Source: Asterionellopsis glacialis (taxonomy: Eukaryota; Bacillariophyta; Plagiogrammaphyceae; Rhaphoneidales; Asterionellopsidaceae). From it: DNA of 31,648 bases. The stretch lies in contig WKLE02000806.1 of the NCBI GenBank assembly GCA_014885115.2, positions 1 to 31,648 on the forward strand, in the 5' to 3' direction. Each line of letters starts with the position of its first letter. The first letter of the stretch is position 1. The notes beneath the pieces were generated by a model that was given only the letters and a program-made list of their open reading frames with translations, did no database searches and had not been told where the DNA came from. Made by a program: the position numbers and the translations under genes. Positions 1 to 10,512 of the stretch are shown in pieces.

Positions 1-251
1 GTGCTCAGATGAGATATATCTCATCTGACCGGTTGGTGGTTAAAGGGTTAATGGGGTACCCGTACAGTCATAGTAGTAAGTACCTCTACGTCGGACAAGC
101 GGCTTTTTCTCTCTCTACGGGCTTCTACGTATTTACTATGAAACAAAAAGTATAAAGGAATTATCCTAAAGAATTGTTAAGAGTCATTTCCACTACCATT
201 GAAACAACGAGAGACAAATACACGTTGTCATATGCATTATGCAGGATTTGA
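1..251. other. intergenic left edge with a perfect palindrome
   Basis: No gene is visible here. Positions 5-28 form a perfect 24-bp palindrome with half-site TCAGATGAGATA. The rest is presumably the 5' flank of the gene starting near 252. No clear TATA box was seen. Confidence 0.5.
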
Positions 252-1505
252 ATGCCCATCACATCCATTGACAGGAAGTGTTTTGACAGAAGTTACAAAT
301 CAACAGAAACAGAAACGAAAAACAGTCTGCTGCAAAGGTTTCTCGTATTAAGGAAAACACTCCTTCTGCATCTCCTTTTGGTTCAGCTGTCAATGACAAC
401 CATACCAACCCAAAAAAAAGGAGCAATGCTGCTACTGCTACTAACATCTTTTGGTGTACATTACTATTCAGTTGCAGCTTCATCATACTGTACCAAGGTA
501 ACAGAAGTTTGTGATTCATTGTTGATACAATCCTTGTCCCCATATAATTATAAATCAGCATATATATTGAATGGAGAAGATAAACAAGACATGTTTGTTT
601 TACCTTCTACATGCCAAATTCAAGATGCAACATCCTTATATATTGGTACATTTCATAGATGTATTTATATTTCCGGGACATTGCTGAAGTCGGACACAAC
701 ATCCTCCATGTCAACCTACGGTGGTGGTGATGCCAAACAAATTTGTCAAGCATTAATAATGAAGACATTGCCAGGTGGCAGTAGTGGTAGTAATGGATCT
801 TATTGAAACAATTCGAAAAGATTACGGTAACACACACTTGAATTGTATACGTTTTACATCATACTTTGCACATAAAGTGTGTGGTACCCTCAATTCTAAT
901 CTACAAAGAGTTGGAAAGTTATATCGAGCAGTATCATAACGATTGATGTTACAAAACACGGATCCAGGTACTACGTTAGTTGCTGGTGGAAATGAAGTTC
1001 ATGCTGGACCACCTACTAAGGGTCCACGAATGTTTGCTTTTGCAATTGGAATTCCCAAAGATTATCATGACAGTGACAGCAATGACAGTAAGAAGGAAAA
1101 ACATAAGAAAGGAAATGATAACAATGAGATGAACGGTTATGCTGACGACAATGATGGTGAAGTACAGCATAGTCCTGTTCTATTTCATCTGGATATGTGT
1201 TGTATTTTGTTTGGTATCACGACCTTTGAATACCAGGATCAGACAGGAGTGGAGGAACAAAACAATGACAAAAAAATATTACTTGAATAGCTGATCATCA
1301 TTTTATGGAATACCTGACTGAAATGTACACCCAACATTTTGATGATGTACGAAAGGAAGTTCAAAGGTGGGTGGAACAAATGGTAAATACACTTACTGAT
1401 CACAACAATAGTAATCATATGACGGCTGTAGAACTGCTTTTACAAGAATTTTTTTTAGTGTTGAGTATACCTATTTACATGATATGCGCCTTTGTATGTT
1501 TATAA
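252..1505 (+). CDS. hypothetical three-exon secreted or membrane protein
   Basis: Three open frames join through phase-compatible introns. Exon 1 is 252-786, exon 2 is 968-1213 (intron GTAGTA...CCAG) and exon 3 is 1291-1505 (intron GTATCA...ATAG, 77 nt). Both introns are phase 1 and the total is 996 nt, giving 331 aa. Donors after 774 or 780 also keep the frame. An in-frame ATG at 393 would give 284 aa and a more typical signal peptide: KK, then LLLLLTSFGV, then an Ala/Ser cleavage zone. The mature part begins with several Cys (SSYCTKVTEVC). Exon 2 has a hydrophilic Asp/Ser/Lys stretch. The C-terminus is hydrophobic (LVLSIPIYMICAFVCL) and could be a membrane segment. I do not recognise the family. 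Alternatively, the three frames are unrelated short ORFs; the phase agreement argues against that but does not prove it. Confidence 0.5.
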
Positions 1506-2011
1506 TTTGACCCCGAATACTTATTACTAAATAAATTACCTGATAGGAGACATTCCTGTGTTGACTCGAAAAAATTAATTTGAAACACCAACGGACAGCA
1601 TTTGGATCTCAACATTTTTTTCACATTTTTCTTTTAGCAAAAGATAATCTTCTCTAATACTTTGGGCAACAACACACCCGATACTCATCACAAGCGACAC
1701 ACATCATGAACTTTCTTTCCAAAGATCATATGGCTCTTGTCCATTTGATGTTGATAGGACTATTCAGGACAACGTTATCGACTGCATCCTGTAAATTGTT
1801 TACGTAAATTGTCTTGTTCTGCTACTGTTCATATTGTCATGAATTCTCTTGTTTAATTCGCTTTTCTTCATCTTTCACTTTATATTACACCGCCATCTCC
1901 ATGATGTAAAATATAGGGGGGGGGGGGGGCAAGACTAGACTGGATTAATTTCTTCAAAGCACATGAGAATGCATGCATGAATATATTATAAATCTCTTTA
2001 CTGGACTTTTA
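1506..2011. other. intergenic region with a G14 tract
   Basis: This lies between the 3' ends of the convergent 252-1505 gene and the RAD54-like gene. It contains an uninterrupted run of 14 G at 1916-1929. A 33-codon ORF from 1706 looks signal-peptide-like and is followed by a possible GTAAAT donor, but no second exon was found. No other gene evidence. Confidence 0.5.
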
Positions 2012-5000
2012 CTAATAAACTTCATCAACAGATCGTTTTTTTCCTGTTTGTGGAGGGGGTCGTTTTGTATCACACATTTTGCATTTTCTAGCAGATTTGT
2101 TATTTTCAAATGTGCAAACATAACATGACCACTTGTTGTTATTCATTGCTGTCCTATCAAGAGTCTTATTAGCACTATCCACAACAATCATAGTGGTAGC
2201 ATTCTCTTCTTGAGATGAATTTGAGAGAGATGGTGAAGCAGAATCGTCACTTTCAGCAGCAGTGTCTGTATCAGTATCAGTGTCCGTAGAACTAAAATTG
2301 TTGTTTTGATTTTTCTTTGTAGACTTTACTGTTTCGTGAATATCGGAAGAAACTGAAAGTGCTCCCTCTTGGTCCAAAGGCTCTTCATCCATACTATCAC
2401 TTATCTTTGTTGACTTTTGCAGGTCTTGACCTTTTGTTGATCTACAATTCGACATGATGATGGCAAGATGATCTATATCCGGAGGTTCAAATGATTCCGG
2501 CCAACCTCCAAATTCTAAAGATAAAACATGATTATATAGTTAGGAGAATAAGAAAGCAAGAAGAAAAATGTGTGAGTCAAACTTAAAAGGAGGCACAATA
2601 TAGATATCTACCAACCCCAGATTAAACATGAGACAGCATTTGATGAAAAATAACCTACCTTCATCTTGACAATCGAAACAACATTTGAATTCTTCACCAC
2701 TATTGGACTTCCAAACGGAACATGCTACTGCAGCACAATTCTCCGAATCACATTTTTCAGAACAACATGACTCTCCGTCTTGCACTATTTCACTTGAAGT
2801 ATAAACACGTGAAAGAGACCATACTTCGTCTTGGTGATCGTCGTCATTTGATTCCACCACACCTTTTGATGACTCTCCTAGCTCGTGACTTGTACTTGAC
2901 GTTGATGATGATACTTCTGATTCAACAATTTCCTCTCCTGGTGTTGATGTTTCAATAGTACTATCCTCAGTATCACGAGTGTTGTTCATATTGTTGTTCA
3001 ATTCCTCCTCCTTCTCTCTGTTCGCGTTGTTCTTGTCTTTGTTGTGTTTTCCTAATTCTTCCAATTCTAACATTGCTTGTCGTTCTTCCTCTTCTTGTTG
3101 TCGTTGTTGTATCAAGCTCCATGTTACCTCTAATCCAAAGACAAAAGATACCGAATCACAACCTCTCATGGCAGCACGAAATACAGGATCATCTACTGTA
3201 TCTGTATCATAATGATGCGACCAATGTCTCATATTTTCTTCATCTGGCATACCTATATCAGACATAGAGCATGCAGTTGTAGCGCATGTGAGTGACGTAA
3301 TGCATGTAAAAGAAGAAGAAAATGTTGAATATATGATTGGTAACAACGGACAAACATGAACTTTATATTCAATAAAAAGACTTACCAATTTGTTCTTGAA
3401 AGTCATCACCTCGTTCGTTATTGATACTAGCGACACATTCCATGTTGGTCTCGTTGTTGGAATCTTCTTTCTGATGGGTTTCACCGTCACCATCTGCATC
3501 ATCATTATTCATATTGCTAGCTTTCATTGTCATGAGTTTCGGTACTAAACTTGTCCATTGATCTACCCACCAACTTTGTAATCGCCTTGCCCTATCAGCA
3601 ATGTTATTGTCGTCGTCCAACGATGATGACGAAGAAGAGGGAGTCCAAACTTTGACAATGTTGGAAAATATCCTATTGACATCTTTGGATAATTCAGATA
3701 CATTTTTGTATGCACCGGATGACCCCACGGGAATATCTAAACGTTTAGATATTGTACTTAAATCGATAGGTTGTTTGACAAGTTTGTCATACTCTTGTTG
3801 ACTGACATTGTTATATTCCGTTGGGTTTAAGGGAGTAAGGAAGGGTTGTGCATCGGGATGAGCCATCATTTCATCCAGTACGGCACGGCAGGCTTTTAGT
3901 TTTTGAGGCAATACCTTAATGGCTTCCATTTCGGCATTATCAGCAATAATTTGACATCGTTCACATTTCAATTTATCATGTGTATCTGAGGGTGTCCCAT
4001 GACGTAATTTAAACAAATTGCGTAAATCCTTGGTCGATAGAGCATTGACTTGTTCTTTGTCATCGACGACCGATTGCAGTCCTTCCTTGGACAGTTGACG
4101 TTGAAATATTTTTTCTTCCACCGTCCCTGTTGCCAAGAATCGATAGGTAAAACACCGTTTCTTTTGTCCGTCACGCCAGCATCGTGCCGCAGCTTGTTTA
4201 TCCACAGCTGGATTCCAATCAGGATCAAACAAAACTAATCTATTGCCACCAATTAAATTTAAACCACACCCACCAGCTTTACTGGATAGTAAAAAGGCGA
4301 TGAGGGAGCTTGCTGGATTATTGAAGTCATCAACCATCTTTTGTCGTTTTTTCATACCAATGGAACCATCCAATCGACAAAATCCCCAATTATTCTCACC
4401 ACACATTTTACCAATCAAATCTAATGTTTGTGTGTAGTTACTGACAATGACAATCTTATCGTTTCCGTTGCCTGGACGTCTCATTTCTTTCATTAGTCGA
4501 TATAAGACAAACATTTTACCGGACCATTCTGGATGGACTGGACCCTGTGGTACACTAGAAGATCGACGACCATATCCGCCACTGGAAGCGGCAGCATCGT
4601 ACGGCAAAAATTTAGAAACACCATCTGCACCAGGTGCTGCTCCTCTAGATTGTCTATCATCATCCAAATCATCTGTATATTTGATTTTTTTCGATGCAGC
4701 TGTACGCCCGCTTCTGCCACCATTGGCACCACCACCTTGTGCACTGTCATGTTCGACAATAAGTTTAGGATGATTACATAATTTCATCAACATCTGAATA
4801 CTCCCTAAACAATTGACTTGTTTTCCGTTGAGTACATGATGCATATCTTTGGAATTGACCAAGTGTTGGTACATGTTACGTTGTATGTCTGTCAAATTGC
4901 AACACACGACTTGTACCAATTTGGGCGGTAAGTGTTGTGCATTTAGGGTATTGACTCTCCGAAGAATAAAATCATTGACAATGTTGGACATTTCCATTTG

Positions 5001-6502
5001 AATTGTCATCATTTTTTGTTTTTGGGCGGGTGTAGCATCTGGTTCGCGTCCTCTCAATATCGGGAATAACATTTGTTTGCGAAATTCTTCTTGTGTTCCC
5101 AAGACACCTGGATTCGTAAAGTCGACCATGGCAAAGAATTCTTGTAAATCATTTTGCATGGGCGTACCTGTTAATAACACTCGTCGTTTGACCGGTAGAC
5201 TAAATAATGCCATGCTGGTTTGATTTTCCCGATTTTTCAATCGATGCGCTTCATCACAGACTAATAAATCACAGCAATCTTTGTATTTGGTAAATCGTCC
5301 AATATGGGTACGGATACATTCATAGGAGGCTACCAATACATTGAACATTTTGGTTCGTACAAATATATCAATATTCTTTTCCACTGTTTTGCGATCGGCT
5401 TCCGCCAATGCCATAGTTTTGACTGTACCCGGACCTAACCATTTGACAAATTCATTTTCCCAATTTTTGACTAAACTGCAGGGACACACGACAATGACAC
5501 GTTTGGCAGTAGGACCCGTTTTGGCAGATGATGTAATCTTGGTTTGCAATAAGGTATAGATGAGTGTGACACTTTGCAATGTTTTCCCTAATCCCATATC
5601 ATCTGCTAATATACAGCCATTGCCTTTGTAATTTTTCAAACCCATGACACATTCATATAAGAATTGAACACCCTCACGTTGATGCGGACGTAACCATTTG
5701 GCCAAGACGGGTGGCACAAACACACTTTCAGTATTGTAAGCTGATAGTGGAGCAGGTTTCATCACTGTAACTTCTTCTTCCACACCGTATTCGTCAGGTT
5801 GTACTTCTTTGACCCTGTTGCAATATATCATGTATATCGAGAGAGAGAGAGAAATTAGAGAGAAAGAACAATGACAAGCAACAGGCAATATTGGCATTAG
5901 CATGAGATAAGATCGAAGTGCGATGCTTCATGCTTACTTGTACAGTCAGTGTGAGTATGCACGTACATGTAGGGTGGAAGACCTTTCATTTCACCACCCT
6001 GATGTGGACTTGTCCAGACACACAATGGTTCAAACGGACGATCATTTTCCTTATCGTCGTCGTCTTCTTCTTCTTCTGAATCATCGTCGGAGTCATTCTC
6101 GTCATTGTCGTTGCCGTTACCAAGAGCAGTACTTGGTAATTTGTAAGTTAATCCGCGTCCAGCACGTGCCATCAATTTCGACATTCCATCCATTCGTCGT
6201 CGCATTCCTAAACTTGAGCTTGCCAAGGCTTGTTCGGCAGTTTCGTTGTAAGCACGGCGTTTCGTCATGGGACGTCGGAATTTCTTTTGCAATCCGCTGC
6301 TGCTAGAAGAAGAGCAACTCAGTCCACTCATGATGGGTGCCCGTTGAACCAAAATTTTCGTACCTCGACTAAAGAGACGAGATTTGTTCGGTCTTGTAAT
6401 CGTTTGCAAACCGCCGCCACCACCACATGACAATGACGAAGGAGTTCGTCGACGTCCATCAGGACCGAACGAAGAAGTCGTACGCTTACGACCGACTAAC
6501 AT
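2012..6502 (-). CDS. RAD54: RAD54-family SNF2 DNA translocase with bromodomain-like insertion and C-terminal RanBP2/NZF zinc finger
   Basis: RAD54 proteins are ATP-driven dsDNA translocases that help RAD51 in homologous recombination in the nucleus. Proposed exons: 6502-5967, 5814-3386, 3252-2659 and 2514-2012, with introns GTACGT..CAACAG, GTAAGT..ATATAG and GTAGGT..CTTTAG. The sum is 4062 nt, 1353 aa. An alternative first junction (5938/5806) also keeps the frame. Residue positions: basic Ser-rich N-terminus with an acidic patch; LRPHQREGV; Walker A DDMGLGKT about 250-257; DEAH about 366-369; TGTPMQND about 394-401; WRDGQKK about 725-731, typical of RAD54 where many SNF2 proteins have RIGQ. 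Then comes a CERC pair (796-799), a bromodomain-like segment (about 814-939), the RAD54 C-terminal motif (WSHHYD..FRAAM..VSFVFG, about 998-1030), a Cys-rich cluster and the finger W1315/C1317/C1320/C1331/C1334. RAD54 versus RAD54B orthology is unresolved; the SNF2/RAD54 family call is firm. Confidence 0.9.
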
Positions 6503-7695
6503 TGTTTATCTTTGGCAATCAGAAAGAAACTCAATCAGAATGGTATTAACACTGGTACGGCGTGGCGGCGGTGGCTGCGCTGTCTGTAAAAAAATTGGAA
6601 CACCCCGCACCCCGCCACACGAGCGAGTCTAGAGCTTGCAGAACGTGACTACGTAGTCGATGTATTATAATTCTATAATATTATGATATCTCGTTGCCAC
6701 TCGATCTATATCGCTTCCATCTCCCGTAGTGTCGTATCGTTCGTTGTGTCTCTAGAGAGGACTCTAGCGGACCTACTCTATCGACTCTCGATCGATGATG
6801 AGTCGGAGTGAAATTTCGGCGGGACTTTTTTTCTTTTTCGTTTCTGTGCATATCACCCCATGGGTGTTGTCAGTTCCATCTTGATTTATTCGATTCAAAA
6901 AAGGAGATCAAAGGCGGGAGACTAGGTTTGGATTTGTTCTTTTTTTTTTTGGGCGCGCCATTGATATGTCACTTCACATCTGTTCCTTTTCGGTGTCGAT
7001 GAATAATACTTTAGAACGAAGGGAGGATGAATTGGTTCGTCTGGACTATGAGCTACATACATAGGTCCTACCAAGGAGTGCGCATGCTTATCGGCGGGAG
7101 TTTGATCACTCCCAAAGCAATTTCATACCGACCAAAAAGTATTCATAATTATTTAATTTTATATAATATTGACACAGGAAATCATTAGGTTTAGTCCTAC
7201 CTGGTACCATTTCATATAGATTTGCTACTGTAGGACGACTACCTATACTGTAGAATTCTTGCAATTAAAAAAAAAGTTATTTTCCATAATATTATCGGTA
7301 CTGGTGAAAAGGAAAGTTGAACTTTGGACCTGCCCACGTACCAGATAGTATTAGTCCAATAGCGTTAGGTAACTCTACTCAGACTACAAGGTAGGACTAG
7401 TCTATAAATGAGATGTTTTGCCATGCTTTTTCAGGGGCGGCAAGACACCGCCCCAGAATAACCCAAGCCAGGCTTCAAATACAGCGCGACGCAAGTACAA
7501 CCTCCACGGCCGGCCGTGTGTCATCGTCCTGCACCGTTGTTCTGCATACTGTCTGTATCTCGCTAGAGTCTATCTCGCACATCTCATCTCTTCTCACCTC
7601 GTCGCATTGGTGGTGGTTTGTACGAAGGGGACTCCGAAAAGAGGTTGAATCACGATACCACTTATCCAAGAACGCGACAAAATCAATACAAGACA
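6503..7695. promoter_or_regulatory. divergent RAD54/CUL4 intergenic promoter region
   Basis: About 1.2 kb separates the two divergent start codons. It holds four copies of GTAGGAC or its complement: 7065-7072 and 7194-7201 (GTCCTACC), 7230-7236 (GTAGGAC) and 7390-7397 (GGTAGGAC). There is a TATAAA at 7403-7408, 288 bp before the cullin ATG. CTCTAG-type motifs lie at 6749-6758 (TCTCTAGAGA), 6761-6767 and 7563-7569. Short ORFs here look like chance. Regulatory function is inferred from position and recurrence only. Confidence 0.4.
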
Positions 7696-10512
7696 ATGCC
7701 TCGTTTCTCAGGAACTACACCATCAGGCTTGGGCGGTCGAAGTCGACGTTTAGGTGGTGGCGCCACCAAGATGTCTTCGAAAAACAACCCCAAAAAGATC
7801 ACCATTAAACCCTTTTCGAAACCACCTCAATTACCCCCTAATTTTTATGAAACAACATCGAAACAATTGTTGGAAGCTACACAAGCTGTATTTTTACAAC
7901 ATCAAAATTTAAACTCCTCGTCTTCCTCCTCAACAACCATATCAATGCCATCTCAACAAAATTCATACACCTCTGTGGTTGATTTAGTAAATCATCAATA
8001 TGGTACAAGGTTATATCAAGATTTAAAAACAAGTATGAAACAAGCAGCCAAACAAATTTTAGGTGATGTATCGAAAAACTCTACAACATTGTTAGCCGAA
8101 ATACAACAAAAGTATACAGTCTACGTAGATTATGTCTTACTTTGTCGACATGTATTTTTACATTTGGATCAAACACATATATGGCAAAATGGGACGGTAG
8201 TGAAACGATCCGGGGTTGGAGGTGGTTCTGTTGGTGGTGGTATGAGTGCTACTGTGGCTGCCTCTACTGCTGCAACAGGTATTTCAACAACACCCACAAA
8301 TACTGCTCAATCATCTTCAGGAACATCATCACCACAGAGTGTTGTCACCAATGGTTTGAATATGTACACTTCTTCTACTCCAACACCCATTACGCATAGT
8401 ACATTGTGGGATATTGGTTTAGCACAATTTAAAGAACGTTTATTGGAATTGAAATTAGATCAAGTTTTATTTCAAAATTTTTGGGATGATTTATGGAAAG
8501 ATTGGTCTTCTGACAGTGCTACTACTACCTCATCAAGTTCTACAACTACCACCACTATTGCTACATTGACAGATCGGTTTTTATTGGGCAAGATAATAAA
8601 AATGTGGCAAGATTTGGGTATGTTACCACAAATATTAATTGATTTACAATCTCAATTGCAACAACATTTGAATCAAGTTTCATTGGAATGGAGATCCCAT
8701 TCTATTTATACACCTATACCTTTCTTAAGATTTATTCATGAAAAATGGTGGCACGTATCGACCAAATGGACATTCTTACCACGATCATGGTTACGTACCT
8801 TGGTAGAAATGAGATTACTAAAACCGCACATGACAGATCAATACTTATTTAAAGATATACACTTTGATGCCATCGTAGATGAAGAAGATCATACAGAAGA
8901 TGATGCTAATAGTAGAACAAAACAAATACCATCGTCTTCCACCTTCCCAGCAACAACACCTGGAAGGTCACTCATGGCACAATCACAGACACAGCAGCAA
9001 CAACAGCAACAGCATTTCTCTTCTATTAGCACATTATGGATGTTGGCAGCACGGATACATAATGGATTGCCACAAGTTACCAATGCTATATGCAATTATG
9101 TACGCCGGAAAGGTTTGGCTTTGGTAAAACCACATGCAGCATTATCATCTTCTACTGCCACTGCTACTACCACTACTACTAGTGCTCCAAGTAGTCGTGA
9201 AGTACTCAAAACAATGATTCCTCAACTGTTGAATTTGTATACCAAATTAGATCGTTTAGTCCATAAGCTTCATATGGGAACATCGGAATTACTTCCACCA
9301 CTGAAAAATGTATGGGACGACATAGTCAATGATAATCAAAGTGTGGCAGAATATTTAGCCAAACATGTGGATTCTCAATTTCGTAATACCAAATTACAAA
9401 ATGCCAATGAATTTCAAGAACGTGTCTTACAATTGTTCTGTCATTTACAAGCCAAGGATATTTTTGAAGCGTTTTACAAACGTGACTTGGCCAAGCGACT
9501 GTTGTTGGGTAAGGTTGTTTCAATGGATATGGAACGATCCATGGTAACCTTGTTAAAAGCGGAATGTGGTGCTGGATATACATCGAAAATGGAAGGTATG
9601 TTTCAAGATGTCGAATGGAGTCATGAAACTATGGCACGCTACAAACAATCACAACAACAGCAACCCTCTGTAATGGGAAGTATTGATATGGAAGTCCAAG
9701 TGTTGACAACCGGGTATTGGCCTGTATATCCTCAATATCAAGGATTGATATTACCCAAATCATTGGAAGAACAACAAGAAAAATTTTGGAATCATTACAA
9801 AACTAAATATCAAGGGCGGCGTATGACATGGCAGTATGCGTTGGGAAATTGTAGTGTCAAGGCAACATTTGGTTCTAAAAAGTATGAATTAGTTGTGAGT
9901 TTATGTCAAGCATTGGTATTATTGTGCTTTAATGATGTGGCACCTGAAGGCACTTCTTCTTCCGCCACTGCTGTTGGTTGGACATTACCTCAAATCATGT
10001 CCAAAACAGGATTAGACGATCGTGCAGAATGTGAACGCTTGTTACAATCATTAAGTTTAGGTAAAGATGGTACACGAGTCTTACGGAAATGCGATTATAT
10101 AGATACTGATGCAGTACCGGCTGCAACTCAAGCAGGCAGTTTGGAGAAAAAGAAAAAGAAACCAAGATTACCTGTTTGGGATAAAGACACATTTGTGATC
10201 AACGAAAAGTTTGAATCACGTATGAGAAAAATTAAAATCAATAACATCCAATGGAAGGAATCAAAAGAAGAGCGTGATAAAATGGTAGAAGGTGTATCAC
10301 GTGATCGACTGTACTTGATAGATGCTGTCTTGGTTCGTATTATGAAGGCACGCAAAACTATATTGCACCAACAACTCATACCTCAAGTGTTGGAACAAGT
10401 CAAAGTACCTGCGCAACCATCTGACATTAAGAAACGTATTGAAAGTCTCATTGAACGTGATTATATGGAACGTGATACCAATGATCGTAATCGATACAAA
10501 TATTTGGCATAA
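7696..10512 (+). CDS. CUL4: cullin, CUL4 type (CRL4 ubiquitin-ligase scaffold)
   Basis: Cullins bridge a substrate-adaptor complex and the RING protein RBX1; CUL4 family members use DDB1 and act largely in nuclear, chromatin and DNA-damage ubiquitylation. One uninterrupted exon gives 938 aa. The frame is open further upstream, but ATG 7696 is the first ATG in it. The cullin-homology core is clear: DIFEAFYKRDLAKRLLLGK, then a segment like CUL4 (AECGAGYTSKMEGMFQDVE). The C-terminal neddylation domain carries VRIMKARK, with the expected NEDD8 acceptor near K884, then KKRIESLIERDYMERD and the terminal YKYLA. These C-terminal residues resemble CUL4 more than CUL1 or CUL3. Ser/Thr- and Gln-rich insertions interrupt the N-terminal repeats and lengthen the protein beyond the usual 750-800 aa. 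No introns were seen. It is divergent from the RAD54-like gene. Confidence 0.93.
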   Translation: MPRFSGTTPSGLGGRSRRLGGGATKMSSKNNPKKITIKPFSKPPQLPPNFYETTSKQLLEATQAVFLQHQNLNSSSSSSTTISMPSQQNSYTSVVDLVNHQYGTRLYQDLKTSMKQAAKQILGDVSKNSTTLLAEIQQKYTVYVDYVLLCRHVFLHLDQTHIWQNGTVVKRSGVGGGSVGGGMSATVAASTAATGISTTPTNTAQSSSGTSSPQSVVTNGLNMYTSSTPTPITHSTLWDIGLAQFKERLLELKLDQVLFQNFWDDLWKDWSSDSATTTSSSSTTTTTIATLTDRFLLGKIIKMWQDLGMLPQILIDLQSQLQQHLNQVSLEWRSHSIYTPIPFLRFIHEKWWHVSTKWTFLPRSWLRTLVEMRLLKPHMTDQYLFKDIHFDAIVDEEDHTEDDANSRTKQIPSSSTFPATTPGRSLMAQSQTQQQQQQQHFSSISTLWMLAARIHNGLPQVTNAICNYVRRKGLALVKPHAALSSSTATATTTTTSAPSSREVLKTMIPQLLNLYTKLDRLVHKLHMGTSELLPPLKNVWDDIVNDNQSVAEYLAKHVDSQFRNTKLQNANEFQERVLQLFCHLQAKDIFEAFYKRDLAKRLLLGKVVSMDMERSMVTLLKAECGAGYTSKMEGMFQDVEWSHETMARYKQSQQQQPSVMGSIDMEVQVLTTGYWPVYPQYQGLILPKSLEEQQEKFWNHYKTKYQGRRMTWQYALGNCSVKATFGSKKYELVVSLCQALVLLCFNDVAPEGTSSSATAVGWTLPQIMSKTGLDDRAECERLLQSLSLGKDGTRVLRKCDYIDTDAVPAATQAGSLEKKKKKPRLPVWDKDTFVINEKFESRMRKIKINNIQWKESKEERDKMVEGVSRDRLYLIDAVLVRIMKARKTILHQQLIPQVLEQVKVPAQPSDIKKRIESLIERDYMERDTNDRNRYKYLA

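Noticed and set aside
1706..1807. Short ORF MNFLSKDHMALVHLM... resembling a signal-peptide exon with a GTAAAT donor
   Set aside because: No in-phase second exon found before the convergent RAD54 gene; too short to call.
1916..1929. G14 tract as a possible regulatory G-quadruplex
   Set aside because: Simple homopolymer between two gene ends; nothing else supports a function.
2540..3505. Separate gene encoding the 321-codon minus frame
   Set aside because: Phase-1 splice sites on both sides fuse it in frame to the RAD54 exons, and it carries the RAD54 terminal motif.
2722..3801. Plus-strand ORFs opposite the RAD54 gene
   Set aside because: Low-complexity shadows of the minus-strand coding sequence.
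7413..7808. 131-codon plus ORF upstream of and overlapping the cullin start
   Set aside because: Different frame from the cullin, no domain, and it overlaps confirmed coding sequence.
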